Notes under the pieces: model-generated
What the model was told of the DNA's origin: nothing
What the model saw: the letters and a program-made list of their open reading frames with translations, nothing else
Databases searched by the model: none
Part shown: one piece after another, positions 7,065-15,786 of the stretch
How positions within the stretch are numbered: position 1 is the first letter of the stretch
Layout of the letters: each line of letters starts with the position of its first letter
Position numbers and translations under genes: made by a program
Source of the DNA: a virus
IMG/VR virus record: IMGVR_UViG_3300037264_005121
Coordinates: 1 to 41,854 of that record
DNA: 41,854 bases
Direction: 5' to 3' (one strand)

Positions 7065-10000
7065 TTGGGGTCACCGAACATCTCGATCAACCTGTTCGAT
7101 CTGACGACGTACACTCCCCAGGCAACCGACGCGATCGTCGGTTGTGTCGGCCCCTCAACGAAAGGCGCCGTCAACACGATCACCGACGTGACGGACGAGG
7201 GTAACTTCGTCAGCCTTTTTGGGCGCCCGCCCGCCGCGCGTATGTATGCGCAGCGCGCTGCGATCCGTTACTTCAAGAGCGGCAACAAGCTCAAGTTCGT
7301 TCGCATCGCTGGACTGAATCTTGCCACCGCCGGGCTCACGCTCAAGGATGCGACAGGGCTCCAGTCGATCGTCATTCTCCAGGCGGCATCGCCTGGCTCC
7401 TGGGCGAACGCAGAGCTCAAGGTTTCTGTGCTCCACAACGGAACCTCGAGCTACTCGATCCAGGTCTACTTCCTGGGGCAGCTCGTCGAGCAGTTCCTCA
7501 ACCTCGACAACGGGATTGTCGCGACGCGGATCAACTCCGGCTCGAGTCGCATGACGGCGGTTCTCGCCCCAGGTGCCGGGACGACATTCCCCGGGCAAAC
7601 GATCGACTCGGTCACCGGCGCGATCACGCGGCTCAACTTCACGGACGGCAACGACGGTGCGTTTGCTTCCACCGACTCCTTCTACTCGAGCACGGGCGGT
7701 GTCGCCGGGTCGCGCTTCTACGGAAAGATGGATACCGTGGGTGGTAGCAGGGTGTTCGACAACATCCTCGCGATCACGCCTGCGCTCGCCGGTGTGGCGG
7801 TGATCCGTGGTACGGTCGGCATGGCCGTCGTACCGGGCACGTTCACGATCCGTGTCCAGACTGCCGTCGGTCCGGTCTTCGTCGAGCTCGCCGACAACGG
7901 TAATCTCTCCTACGGCCCCGGCGGCGCCGGTGTCGGCCTTCTCGTGCCAGCCGCCGGTGCGCACAGAGGCTTCATCGACTACCGCACGGGTGCCTGGGGC
8001 GTCCAGCTCAGCGGCTCCTTGACCTTCTCCGGTGGCACGGTCGATGGCATCTGGACTCGTGCGAACACCGAGAGCGTCGGTGCGACCGCTGCGGGCGTCG
8101 GGGCCTACGCCGGCAACCTCTCGGCGTTCCCGCTCGGCGTCGGCTTCTTCAACTCGAACCGCGTCGTCATCACGGTGCCGATCTCCGAGCAGGTCGGCCT
8201 CCCTACGGGCGGTGCCACGACGGCTTCCTCCGAGGTGACGCTCAAGACGCTCGCTGGCTGGATCGTGCCGGGCTCGATCGCGCTCACGCCCACGCACCCG
8301 ACGCTCGCCGTCCCGGCGCCGGTCTACGACGATGGCTTCGGCGGCTGGCGGACCGCCCCGGCAGGCGCCGGCACCCCGGCGGTCGGCACGGTCGACTACC
8401 GCACGGGCGTGTTCTCGATCACGTGGCCCGACATTGCCATGCCCGCCGCCGGTGCGCTCCTCGCGAGCTACGCGATCCAGCTCATCGACATGGGCGGCGG
8501 CGCGGTGCCGGGTACGCTCGGCACGTTCCGCACGCTCCTGATCTCGACGAGCACGGTCGGTGGCGCGACGGCGACAAGCACGGACGTGGGCTCTGTCCCG
8601 TTCGAGCTCCCGGTCTACCCCGGCTCGGTCAAGGTCGTCATCTCGGATGTGGGCGGCTCGCCCTTCACCGCGTACGACGACGGTGTCGGCGGTTGGCTCA
8701 CCAAGCCCCGCGGCGATCCGCGTGCGGTCGCGGTGACCGGTTCGATCACCTACTCCACTGGCGCGTGGACGATCACGCCCGGCGGCGCCATCGCGGTCGC
8801 GGCCACGATCACGGCGTACTACACGAAGGCCGTCCAGTCGCAGAGCCGCCGCTACCTCCGCGGCACCGGTCCGCAGTTCGTCGCCAACGTCACACCGAAC
8901 GTGACTGGGCTCAACCTCGCGAACCCGGCCACAGCCAACGACTTCGACAGCCCCAACTTCCTCGACCACAGCACGGGTGAGTTCGGCTTCACGCTCGATC
9001 TCATCACGACCGGCAGCCAGACCTTCAACCTCGCAGACGGCGCCGCGCTCACGGCGGTCTACATCCCGGCGACGATCTTGGGCTACGGCGACGGCACGAC
9101 CGTCACGTTCACAGGTACGCTTGCTCCGGCTCCCTTCCGCCGGCAGGCCAACCGGCTCGTCGGCTTCCAGGGGGCCGAGTTCTCGGTCGCCGGTTCCGGC
9201 GATCCGCAGGTGACGTTCGCGGCGCTCGGTACCTCGGCGGCTGCCGACTACTGGATCGAGAACGTGGCGCTCTCCACCGACCCCGACAATCGTCTCGACT
9301 TCCGCAACGGCTCCGCGTCGATCAAGTGGACGGGCGCTCCTCTCCTCGACGAAGCGACGTTCGTCGTGGCCGAGGAGGTCGTCGCTCACGTCGAGTCGCG
9401 CTACCCTGGCGACATCGGGAACGAGCGAACCATCCTGGCGGACGGTCTCTACGTCGTGGTCGACTCAGATCCTACGGTTACCGGCACGCTGCGCTTGCGT
9501 GTCCTGTTCGGTGCGGCGACTGTCGAGAGCTTCGGGCAGGCCACCACGCTCGCTGAGCTCGTCACCAAGGTCAACGACCCGACGAACGGCTCCGACTTCG
9601 TGACGCTCACGTCGACTTCGGCGGGGTCGTTCATCCCCGTTGACGTCGGCGCTTCGCAGAGCTGCGGCATGGGTGGCGCTTTCACGACCTCCGACGTGAT
9701 CGGCACGAAGGTCGGCCAGACCTACACCGGCATGCAGATGTTCCAGAACGACGAAGTCGTGCCCGTCGACTGGCTCATGGTTCCGGGGCAGTGGCACCGT
9801 CAGGTGATCCAGGGGATGCAGACGTTGTGCGAGCGCAACCGCCGTCTCTGCATCGGCATCGTCCCGAACTCCGACGAGACCGATCCGTTCCAGCATCGGA
9901 ACTTCATCAACGGCAACTACAACGCCGCGGTCGGCAACCCTGGCGTCGCGACCGCGCGCGTGCCGTACCCGCCGCTCGTGGCCGTCGACTCGAGTCAGCT

Positions 10001-10637
10001 CACCTACGTGGCGCCGTGGATGGAGTACCTCGACACCTACTCGAACACGACTCAGTTCGAGCCCATGGATGGCGACGTGGCAGGTCTCGTCGCTGCGACG
10101 CCGCACCCCTGGTACCCGATCGCCGGCCTCCGCCGCGGTCGCGTCACCGGCGATCAGCTCCGCTACAGCGCCTCGTCGGACGATCGCGACCTGCTCTACG
10201 GCCAGGTCGGCAACGTGACCGAGGTCGTGAACACGGTCATTCGCAAGGAAGGCCGCGGTCTCGTTCTCTACGGACAGCGTACGTGCCAGCGCGCGCCGAC
10301 TGCTCTCGATCGCATCAACGTCCGCTGGACGATGAACACGATCATGAAGCAGATCAACCTCGCCAGCCAGGAGTTCCTCTTCGAGCTCAACGATCCGATC
10401 CTCTGGCGTGAGGCGCAGGCGACGCTCAACGGGATCGTTCAGCCGATCATCGAGGCGCGTGGTCTCCAGCAGGCCCAGGTCATCGTCGACTCGACGACCA
10501 ACACGCCGGACGTGATCGACCGCCTCCAGATGAAGGGCAAGCTCTTCGTGAAGCCGTCGCTCGCGGTCGAGGACATCGAGTACGACATGATCCTCACAAG
10601 CCAGGGCGCCACGTTTTCTACGGTAGTGACCGGGTAA
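7065..10637 (+). CDS. Contractile tail sheath protein with large central insertion
   Basis: The start is TTG 7065, with GGCAGGAG ending 10 bases upstream; an ATG at 7058 is out of frame. Residues 1-85 are a sheath N-terminus ('YTPQATDAIVGCVGPSTKGA', 'LFGRPP', 'KLKFVRIAG'). The last 260 or so residues are unmistakable sheath core: 'APWMEYLDTYS', 'PIAGLRRGRVTG', 'DLLYGQVGNVTEVVN', 'LVLYGQRTCQ', 'FLFELNDPILWREAQ'. At 1190 residues it is nearly twice T4 gp18 (659). The extra mass lies at about residues 245-720 and consists of repeated small beta-domains with 'YDDGFGGW...GTVDYRTGVFSI'-type signatures. A 'PG.W.N' sheath subdomain appears to occur twice (about residues 109 and 784). It forms the contractile outer cylinder around the tube encoded next. 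Confidence 0.93.
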   Translation: MGSPNISINLFDLTTYTPQATDAIVGCVGPSTKGAVNTITDVTDEGNFVSLFGRPPAARMYAQRAAIRYFKSGNKLKFVRIAGLNLATAGLTLKDATGLQSIVILQAASPGSWANAELKVSVLHNGTSSYSIQVYFLGQLVEQFLNLDNGIVATRINSGSSRMTAVLAPGAGTTFPGQTIDSVTGAITRLNFTDGNDGAFASTDSFYSSTGGVAGSRFYGKMDTVGGSRVFDNILAITPALAGVAVIRGTVGMAVVPGTFTIRVQTAVGPVFVELADNGNLSYGPGGAGVGLLVPAAGAHRGFIDYRTGAWGVQLSGSLTFSGGTVDGIWTRANTESVGATAAGVGAYAGNLSAFPLGVGFFNSNRVVITVPISEQVGLPTGGATTASSEVTLKTLAGWIVPGSIALTPTHPTLAVPAPVYDDGFGGWRTAPAGAGTPAVGTVDYRTGVFSITWPDIAMPAAGALLASYAIQLIDMGGGAVPGTLGTFRTLLISTSTVGGATATSTDVGSVPFELPVYPGSVKVVISDVGGSPFTAYDDGVGGWLTKPRGDPRAVAVTGSITYSTGAWTITPGGAIAVAATITAYYTKAVQSQSRRYLRGTGPQFVANVTPNVTGLNLANPATANDFDSPNFLDHSTGEFGFTLDLITTGSQTFNLADGAALTAVYIPATILGYGDGTTVTFTGTLAPAPFRRQANRLVGFQGAEFSVAGSGDPQVTFAALGTSAAADYWIENVALSTDPDNRLDFRNGSASIKWTGAPLLDEATFVVAEEVVAHVESRYPGDIGNERTILADGLYVVVDSDPTVTGTLRLRVLFGAATVESFGQATTLAELVTKVNDPTNGSDFVTLTSTSAGSFIPVDVGASQSCGMGGAFTTSDVIGTKVGQTYTGMQMFQNDEVVPVDWLMVPGQWHRQVIQGMQTLCERNRRLCIGIVPNSDETDPFQHRNFINGNYNAAVGNPGVATARVPYPPLVAVDSSQLTYVAPWMEYLDTYSNTTQFEPMDGDVAGLVAATPHPWYPIAGLRRGRVTGDQLRYSASSDDRDLLYGQVGNVTEVVNTVIRKEGRGLVLYGQRTCQRAPTALDRINVRWTMNTIMKQINLASQEFLFELNDPILWREAQATLNGIVQPIIEARGLQQAQVIVDSTTNTPDVIDRLQMKGKLFVKPSLAVEDIEYDMILTSQGATFSTVVTG

Positions 10638-10661
10638 CACAAACGACTTAGGAGGCCGCTG

Positions 10662-11216
10662 ATGCCCATCTCCGCTTTCAGGTACGCCGGGCAGGTCTTG
10701 GCCCAGGCCGCAGGTATCTTTGATCCGCAGAAGCAGAACACCGGCATGCTCGAGCTCGTCATCGACAAGCTCGTGCCAGGCGGCAAAGAGATCCTCACGC
10801 TCTCCCTCGAGAAGTTCGAGGTGCCGGGGCGCGAGGTCGAGGTCGGCGACCTTCACTACCTGAACGGCAGCGTTCACTACCCCAAGAAGCCGACCCCGCA
10901 GGCGAACATCTCGGTGACCTACCGCGACTTCCCGCTGGCGAAGTCGCGGTCGGTCCTCCAGCGGTGGTTCGAGAAGGTCTACCACGAGGAAACGGGGCTC
11001 ATGCTCGTCCCGTCGATCCTCAAGGCGACAGGCTTCGTGGTCCTCTTCAACGAGACGGGCCTGTTCGCGCGGACTGGCCTGCTCATGGGGGCCTGGATCA
11101 CCAAGATGCCGACCGTCACGGTCGACTTCTCGGTCGGCGATCACATGACGATGGAGACCGAGATCGCCTGCGATCGGCTGATCTGGTTGCCCGACCTTCA
11201 TTCACCGTCTCCGTAA
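10662..11216 (+). CDS. Tail tube protein
   Basis: The start is ATG 10662 with TAGGAGG 6-8 bases upstream. The product is 184 residues, the usual size for a T4 gp19 / contractile-tail tube protein. Motifs include 'FEVPGREVEVGDLHYLNGSV' and 'ISVTYRDFPLAKSRSVLQRW', followed by 'WITKMPTVTVDFSVGD', which match tube-protein strands. It forms the inner tube on which the sheath assembles. Position directly after the sheath, with a 24-base gap, is the standard order. Confidence 0.85.
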   Translation: MPISAFRYAGQVLAQAAGIFDPQKQNTGMLELVIDKLVPGGKEILTLSLEKFEVPGREVEVGDLHYLNGSVHYPKKPTPQANISVTYRDFPLAKSRSVLQRWFEKVYHEETGLMLVPSILKATGFVVLFNETGLFARTGLLMGAWITKMPTVTVDFSVGDHMTMETEIACDRLIWLPDLHSPSP

Positions 11217-11224
11217 CCGGTTTA

Positions 11225-11241
11225 GCCGCGTAGAGCGCGGC
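11225..11241 (+). other. Short stem-loop between tube and chaperone genes
   Basis: GCCGCG (11225-11230) pairs with CGCGGC (11236-11241) across a 5-base loop. It lies 9 bases after the tube stop and is not followed by a T-run. It may attenuate transcription after the abundant tube protein or stabilise the mRNA end; function is a guess. Confidence 0.3.
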
Positions 11242-11264
11242 AACGCAAAGCAAGGGGAAACAGA

Positions 11265-12347
11265 ATGAGCGAAACGCAGATGCCGCCCATCGGGGCGCCG
11301 CCGGTCATCACGGCGCCGCGTCCTGCCGTCACGCAGCGCGAGGAGATTCCTGGGGTTCCCCAGGAGCTTCTCGAGCGCGCGCGAGCGGCGCAGCTCAACT
11401 TCACGCCCGGAGGAGTTGCCGGACCATACGCGCGGGTGCCGGCGCCGCCGGCTTCGCGCGCGGTCGATCCGCTGAGTCAGCCGTTCAAGCTCCCGAGCGG
11501 TGGGATCTTCTATCAGAAACTCGCCCCAGGGCACACCGGGGAGATCCTCATCAGTCCCATGCGTGGCGAACAGGAGGAGACGATCGCCAGCGCTGCGGAT
11601 CTACCGAACGCCGGCGCCGCGGCGCTGCGGCACGTCACCTCTCAGTGCTTCGACACGAAGGGTATCCCGTTCCCGGAGCTGTTGCTCCTAGACTGGAACT
11701 CGGCGCTGCTCCAATTCTACGCGCAGTCGGTCGGCGATGACACGCTCGAGTTCGGTCAGCTCATACACCCGACGTGCGGGCAGTCGGACAACTACAAGCT
11801 CAAGCTGTCCGAGCTCCCGAGCACAAGCCTTCGAGCTGCGCAGCCGGGGGAGCCTGCGAACTGGCCGGCGTCGGCGCCTCTCAACCCGGAGGAGCTCGCG
11901 ATCCTAGCGATCGAGGGTAAGGCCGGTGCCGAGATTCGGGTCATTTCCGAAGTTGATGCCACCGAACCGTTCAAGATCCGCCTCAAGAACGGCACCGAGA
12001 TCGCTTGGCGCTACGCGCGCGTGCGCGACCTCGTAGTGGCGGAGGAGTACATTAGCGCGCTCGGCGGCATCGCCAGCGCGATAGGGTCGCAGAGCGGTAA
12101 GTTCAACAACTTCCTGACCGCACTTCACATCGTGGCGATCAACGGGAAGGTGGTTTCCGGGTCGCTCGAGGCGCTGAACTGGATCAAGAGCTCGCCCACG
12201 TGGCTGCTCGAAGGGTTGCGTAAGGACATCCTCGATCGTTCCTTCGGGTACGAGACCGAGCCGAGGCTCCGCTGCAAGAAGTGCGGCGGGAGCTGGAAGG
12301 TGGACTTACCCACTGAGGGTGGGCTTTTTCGTTCACCTGGGACCTGA
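11265..12347 (+). CDS. Tail assembly chaperone / T4 gp26-type protein
   Basis: ATG 11265 is preceded by AAGGGGAAAC. The 360-residue product has a proline-rich, flexible N-terminus (residues 1-75). It then has 'FKLPSGGIFYQKLAPGHTGE' and 'ILISPMRGEQEETIA', the opening pattern of the T4 baseplate gp26/gp51-like family. Near the C-terminus is a zinc-ribbon half, 'RCKKCGGSWKVDLP'. It lies between tube and tape measure, the slot for tail assembly chaperones. The zero frame ends at TGA 12345-12347, but a second frame (+1) overlaps from 12319 and continues the expected pattern, so a frameshifted long form is likely. Whether it is a pure chaperone or also a baseplate component cannot be decided here. 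Confidence 0.65.
   Translation: MSETQMPPIGAPPVITAPRPAVTQREEIPGVPQELLERARAAQLNFTPGGVAGPYARVPAPPASRAVDPLSQPFKLPSGGIFYQKLAPGHTGEILISPMRGEQEETIASAADLPNAGAAALRHVTSQCFDTKGIPFPELLLLDWNSALLQFYAQSVGDDTLEFGQLIHPTCGQSDNYKLKLSELPSTSLRAAQPGEPANWPASAPLNPEELAILAIEGKAGAEIRVISEVDATEPFKIRLKNGTEIAWRYARVRDLVVAEEYISALGGIASAIGSQSGKFNNFLTALHIVAINGKVVSGSLEALNWIKSSPTWLLEGLRKDILDRSFGYETEPRLRCKKCGGSWKVDLPTEGGLFRSPGT
12317..12330 (+). other. Candidate programmed +1 frameshift site
   Basis: Zero-frame codons here read GGT GGG CTT TTT CGT. The T-run within GGGCTTTTTCG could let the ribosome move +1 into the frame that reads GGC TTT TTC. The zero frame gives '...PTEGGLFRSPGT' and stops. The +1 frame gives '...EGGFFVHLGPDPTKW...' and runs to 12579. 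A Phe-Phe after the zinc ribbon suits this family better, and overlapping frames before the tape measure are a known feature of tail chaperones. Confidence 0.45.
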
Positions 12348-12579
12348 TCCAACGAAGTGGCTCGCACGACCGCCGGAATTGATCTCAGAGGAGCGGTTCC
12401 GGCTCATGCGCGCAGGGGTTTCTTTCCGAGATTGGCAGGTCATGTCGCGATGGCAAGTGAAGGACATCGCGGTGCGACACAAGATGGTTACTGGGCATGT
12501 GCTGAAGGAGATTGATACTAGCAAGGATAAGCTGAGCAGTTCTATTTCGGCGGTGGTGTCGAGGATCTTGGGCATCTAG
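12319..12579 (+). CDS. Tail assembly chaperone, frameshift extension
   Basis: An open frame, +1 relative to the upstream gene, overlaps its last 29 bases and runs to TAG 12577-12579. If translated alone it would start at GTG 12319, but there is no convincing ribosome site. As an extension it adds about 85 residues: 'LGPDPTKWLARPPELISEER', then 'FRLMRAGVSFRDWQVMSRW'. The helix pattern of 'R..L...G.S..D...M' is typical of the second half of gpE/E'- or gpG/GT-type chaperones. It ends 10 bases before the tape measure gene, which it would help to assemble. Confidence 0.55.
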   Translation: MGFFVHLGPDPTKWLARPPELISEERFRLMRAGVSFRDWQVMSRWQVKDIAVRHKMVTGHVLKEIDTSKDKLSSSISAVVSRILGI

Positions 12580-12589
12580 CGAGGCCGAC

Positions 12590-14539
12590 GTGCCGGACCA
12601 AAAACAGACATTCACGTTCGCATTTGCTGTTAAGGGTCTCGGGGCCATGACGCGCGGCATGGCCTCTGTGTCCAAGATGGCCTGGCTCGCTGGTACCGTC
12701 GTTCTGAACAGTGCTGCCAAGAGCGCCAAGGCTGTATCTGGGCTCTCCAAAGTTGGCATCGCGTACTCAAAGATATTGAAGGACGTTGCCAAGACTGGCG
12801 CTACGCCTATAGCCCAGATGCTCAAACCTGTCATGCGCACATCGGGTGGCTTTGCGGCTGCTACTGGCAAGGCTGTCAGGCAACGTCTAGCTACGCCTGG
12901 GATAAAAGAAGCCGAGCAGAAGGCAACGGAGAAGAAAGACACACTACGCAAACTAGCTGGTTGGGCTGGGCTGGTTAAGAAGATGTCTCGTGTAGAAATG
13001 GCTGGACTTCGAGAGAACGCGACCCGAGACAAGCGCCAGCAAAAGAAAGATACGCTACGCAAACTTACTGGTTGGGCTGCTCAGGTCAAGGAGATGATGA
13101 AGCTAGAAACTTCCGCGGCTCGCGAAGACTACGTGCGCAGCGGGGCCAGACTAAAGAAGATGGGCAGGCTTGAGCTCGCGGCGCTTAGAGAGAACGCCAT
13201 CAGGAAGAAAATTTCGCTTGCACTCGCAGCCAAGGACGCAGCCAAGGACGCCGCCAAGGGCGGGCCGTGGCGCCGCTTTGCGCTTGAGGTCCGCGACCTG
13301 GATCGCGAGGTCAAGCTGCTCCTATTCCCGTTCAAGTTCTTCGGCAAGATAGCCGCGCTGCCGTTCAAGGCCATCTACGGCGCAGCCAACTTGGCAGGGA
13401 AGACACTCAACGTCTTCATACTGAGACCACTTCGCGCGATGCTCACCATCTCGCGCGTCGCGGGCAAGGGTTTCAAGCTCCTCGGTGGCGCGATCTCGAC
13501 GGCGTTCTCCGTCGGTCTAGGTCCGATCGGTATCTTGCTCAAGCTGTTCTCGCCGCTTCTCGAGATGGTCGCCAAGTTCCTAGAGCCTGCGTTCGAGTCG
13601 TTCGCCGCGGCGATCGAGGTCGCGCTTGGCCCGCTCGACTTCGTAATCGAGACGCTCATGCAACAGTTAGCGCCTATCATCGCAGACACGATCAAGCCGT
13701 TCGTCGGGCTGATCATCGCGTTCCTTGCCGACACTGCGCCGGGGTTCATCAAGTGGTTTGCAGGGATGGCCGCGCAAGCGGCGCCGCTTGCGGCAGAGCT
13801 GGCCGCGAAGTTGGTGCCGGCGATGAAGGACATGGTCGAAAACATTCAGAAGTTCTTTGTCCTCTACGGTCCAGACATCCTGGCGTTCGGGAAAAAGGTG
13901 TGGGACTTCTGGTCGAACGCCAGCGACTACATGAAGAAGTTCAACATTCTCTTCATCGACCCGATCGTCGACGGCATCAAGGGCATCTGGAAGACGGTGC
14001 AACCGTTCGTGCAGCCGATATTCGACGCGATCGCGGAGTTCGTGGCAGGGCTCGAGATTGTCAAGAAGGCCAAAGCGTACTTTACAGGTGAAGCTGAGAG
14101 TGTGGTTGGCCCCGGGGCTGGGACAACTGTCGTTACCGATCAACGGAAAGCGACTAACAATCGCATAGCTGAGTTGATGGTAAAGGGTGTGCCGCGCGCG
14201 CAGGCCGAGGAGCAGGCCAGGAATGAGTGGCTTGCTGCGCCTGCACCTGGTGGCGCCAAGCGAATGGCGAAGGGTGGCATCCTTGTTGGTGAGGCTGGTC
14301 CTGAAGCCATCCTGCCGCTTCGCGCGGACGCCTTCGCGGGGGTGCTCGGGCCTCTCATGCTCCCTGGTTTCGCTTCCATCGTGAGCGAGCTCCAGGCTGT
14401 TCGTCGGGTGCTCCAGGGCACGCTCGTGGTGCAGTCGAAGGATGACGCTGGCAGCGGCAGTAGAACCAAGCAAGGCGGCGCTCGCGCTCAAGAGGACGCA
14501 GACTTGGGCGAGAGCTTCGGGATGGTCCCGGCATGGTAA
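12590..14539 (+). CDS. Tail tape measure protein
   Basis: The start is GTG 12590 with GAGG 5 bases upstream. The 649-residue product is helical, basic at the N-terminus, and hydrophobic in the middle. It has several long apolar helices (about residues 240-410, e.g. 'GPIGILLKLFSPLLEMVAKF'), as in tape measure proteins that line the tube and enter the membrane. The C-terminus carries the tape-measure signature 'AKGGILVGEAGPEAILPLRA' (about residues 561-580). A 37-residue repeat begins at residues 115 and 152 ('KKDTLRKLAGWAG...' and 'KKDTLRKLTGWAA...'). The length sets tail length in this family. It is preceded by the chaperone pair, as expected. Confidence 0.88.
   Translation: MPDQKQTFTFAFAVKGLGAMTRGMASVSKMAWLAGTVVLNSAAKSAKAVSGLSKVGIAYSKILKDVAKTGATPIAQMLKPVMRTSGGFAAATGKAVRQRLATPGIKEAEQKATEKKDTLRKLAGWAGLVKKMSRVEMAGLRENATRDKRQQKKDTLRKLTGWAAQVKEMMKLETSAAREDYVRSGARLKKMGRLELAALRENAIRKKISLALAAKDAAKDAAKGGPWRRFALEVRDLDREVKLLLFPFKFFGKIAALPFKAIYGAANLAGKTLNVFILRPLRAMLTISRVAGKGFKLLGGAISTAFSVGLGPIGILLKLFSPLLEMVAKFLEPAFESFAAAIEVALGPLDFVIETLMQQLAPIIADTIKPFVGLIIAFLADTAPGFIKWFAGMAAQAAPLAAELAAKLVPAMKDMVENIQKFFVLYGPDILAFGKKVWDFWSNASDYMKKFNILFIDPIVDGIKGIWKTVQPFVQPIFDAIAEFVAGLEIVKKAKAYFTGEAESVVGPGAGTTVVTDQRKATNNRIAELMVKGVPRAQAEEQARNEWLAAPAPGGAKRMAKGGILVGEAGPEAILPLRADAFAGVLGPLMLPGFASIVSELQAVRRVLQGTLVVQSKDDAGSGSRTKQGGARAQEDADLGESFGMVPAW
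12932..13153 (+). repeat. 111-bp tandem repeat inside the tape measure gene
   Basis: Two copies (12932-13042 and 13043-13153) encode 37-residue units starting 'KKDTLRKL.GWA..VK.M'. A degenerate partial copy of the second half ('KKMGRLELAALREN') follows at about 13156. Repeats in tape measure genes are a common route to changes in tail length. Confidence 0.6.
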
Positions 14540-14548
14540 AGGTGCATC

Positions 14549-15442
14549 ATGGCTGACCTTTTTAGCGCAGTGCTCTCGATTCCTGCGGCGCTCAGCCGAT
14601 CCATCGGGTCGATAGCGCCAGCACCCGGTGCGCTCGTGATTGAAGATCCGCCGAACGACTCGAAGCTGCGCACGCGGCTCAGCTTTCAGAGCTACCCCGA
14701 TACGATTGAGGAGGTCTACACGCTTACGCAGTACCGCGAGATCGCCGCGACGCGTATGTCGCAGCCTGGCTTCGTGGCTTATCGCGGCGGCAACTGGGGT
14801 GCGTTCCCGCTCGAGCTCCAGTTCCGGGCCGGTTTGGATGTCGGCAAGGATGCCGCAGGCAAGTCAGCATCAACCCCTGTGCTCGATCCGATCCCCTCGA
14901 ACCCGTTCAAGGCGTACCTGCCGACGCGAAACTCCCCGGACTTCGACACCCCGCAGATGCAACAGCAGCTCATTGACAACGAGATCAACGTGCGGTGGTG
15001 TCAGGCACTCGCGTTCCCCCTAGCGCGCGGGCTCGGCGCCACTGCTCAGAAGCAGATCATCGGCTCCAAGGTCAACGCCGGAGCACAGGCGTCCGAGCTC
15101 AGCAGTACAGGTGCCGCTATAGCTAACCTTCAACGCTTCGACCCGCCGATCATCCTGATTCAGTTCGGGAGCTGGCTCACGATTCGTGGCTACGTGACGA
15201 GTGTTACGATTAAGTGGGAGCGTCCGTTTCACCCTCGCACTGGACGCGCGTACGGCGCGACGGTCGATTTCCAGTTTCAGCCGCTCATGCCCTTCTACCC
15301 GAACTTCCAGTCGATCGCGAACCAGTCTGGTGATGAAGCCTACGTCGCGCGAACCGACCGGCTCCGAGCCGCAGCCGATGTACGCGCTGCGCAGTCCAAC
15401 AACGCGGCGAGCAATCTCGAAGCGCGCGTAGGTGGTGGCTGA
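14549..15442 (+). CDS. Baseplate tail-tube-junction / hub protein
   Basis: ATG 14549 follows AAAGGTG. The 297-residue product ends with a strand-rich core: 'PIILIQFGSWLTIRGYVTSV' and 'TIKWERPFHPRTGRAYGATV', followed by 'DFQFQPLMPF'. This 'FG..L.IRG...S..I.W..PF.P.TG.P/AYGA.V' pattern is typical of hub or tube-cap proteins that carry the tube onto the baseplate, such as the T4 gp48/gp54 functional class. It lies between the tape measure and the LysM-like protein. It overlaps the next start (TGATGG at 15440-15445). The exact T4 counterpart is uncertain. Confidence 0.6.
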   Translation: MADLFSAVLSIPAALSRSIGSIAPAPGALVIEDPPNDSKLRTRLSFQSYPDTIEEVYTLTQYREIAATRMSQPGFVAYRGGNWGAFPLELQFRAGLDVGKDAAGKSASTPVLDPIPSNPFKAYLPTRNSPDFDTPQMQQQLIDNEINVRWCQALAFPLARGLGATAQKQIIGSKVNAGAQASELSSTGAAIANLQRFDPPIILIQFGSWLTIRGYVTSVTIKWERPFHPRTGRAYGATVDFQFQPLMPFYPNFQSIANQSGDEAYVARTDRLRAAADVRAAQSNNAASNLEARVGGG

Positions 15443-15786
15443 TGGCGATCTTCGAGATAGACCTCGATCCCATCAGTCCCTATGTGGCGACGGGGATCTT
15501 CTCCAAGGGTGGGAAGACCTTCTTCGGCATCTGGAATCCTCCCCTTGTTCGCATCGACGGCGATGAGGCGGAGGTTATCGTTCAAGAAGGGCAGGAAGGG
15601 CAGCTCGATCTCTTTGCGGACTCCGAGTACAACGATCGTCGCCTGTGGTACGTCATCGCACAGGCTAACAAGATAGACTTCCCGCTCCGCGACGTGGTCC
15701 CTGGGATGCGACTCATCATCCCCAAGATCCCCAACGTCAACGCAGCGCTTCAGGCGTTTGCCCGGCGAGCAGGGGCGCAGACCTGA
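15442..15786 (+). CDS. LysM-like baseplate protein (gp53 / tail protein X type)
   Basis: The 114-residue product overlaps both neighbours by a base. The C-terminal half has the LysM/gp53 pattern 'GQLDLFADSEYNDRRLWYVI', then 'AQANKIDFPLRDVVPGMRLI' and 'IPKIP'. This is a sequence with 'LW.VIA.AN', 'P...' and 'G..L.IP'. In T4-like and P2-like tails such proteins link the hub or wedge and may touch peptidoglycan. The N-terminal 50 residues are an extra short beta region. Context (junction protein before, D-type hub after) supports a baseplate role. Confidence 0.78.
   Translation: MAIFEIDLDPISPYVATGIFSKGGKTFFGIWNPPLVRIDGDEAEVIVQEGQEGQLDLFADSEYNDRRLWYVIAQANKIDFPLRDVVPGMRLIIPKIPNVNAALQAFARRAGAQT

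Noticed and set aside
7155-11201. Long open minus-strand frames opposite sheath and tube genes (7155-9389 and 9465-11201)
   Set aside because: They are Arg/Glu/Asp/His-rich low-complexity mirrors of high-GC genes, with no domain pattern and no ribosome site. The opposite strand encodes clear sheath and tube proteins.
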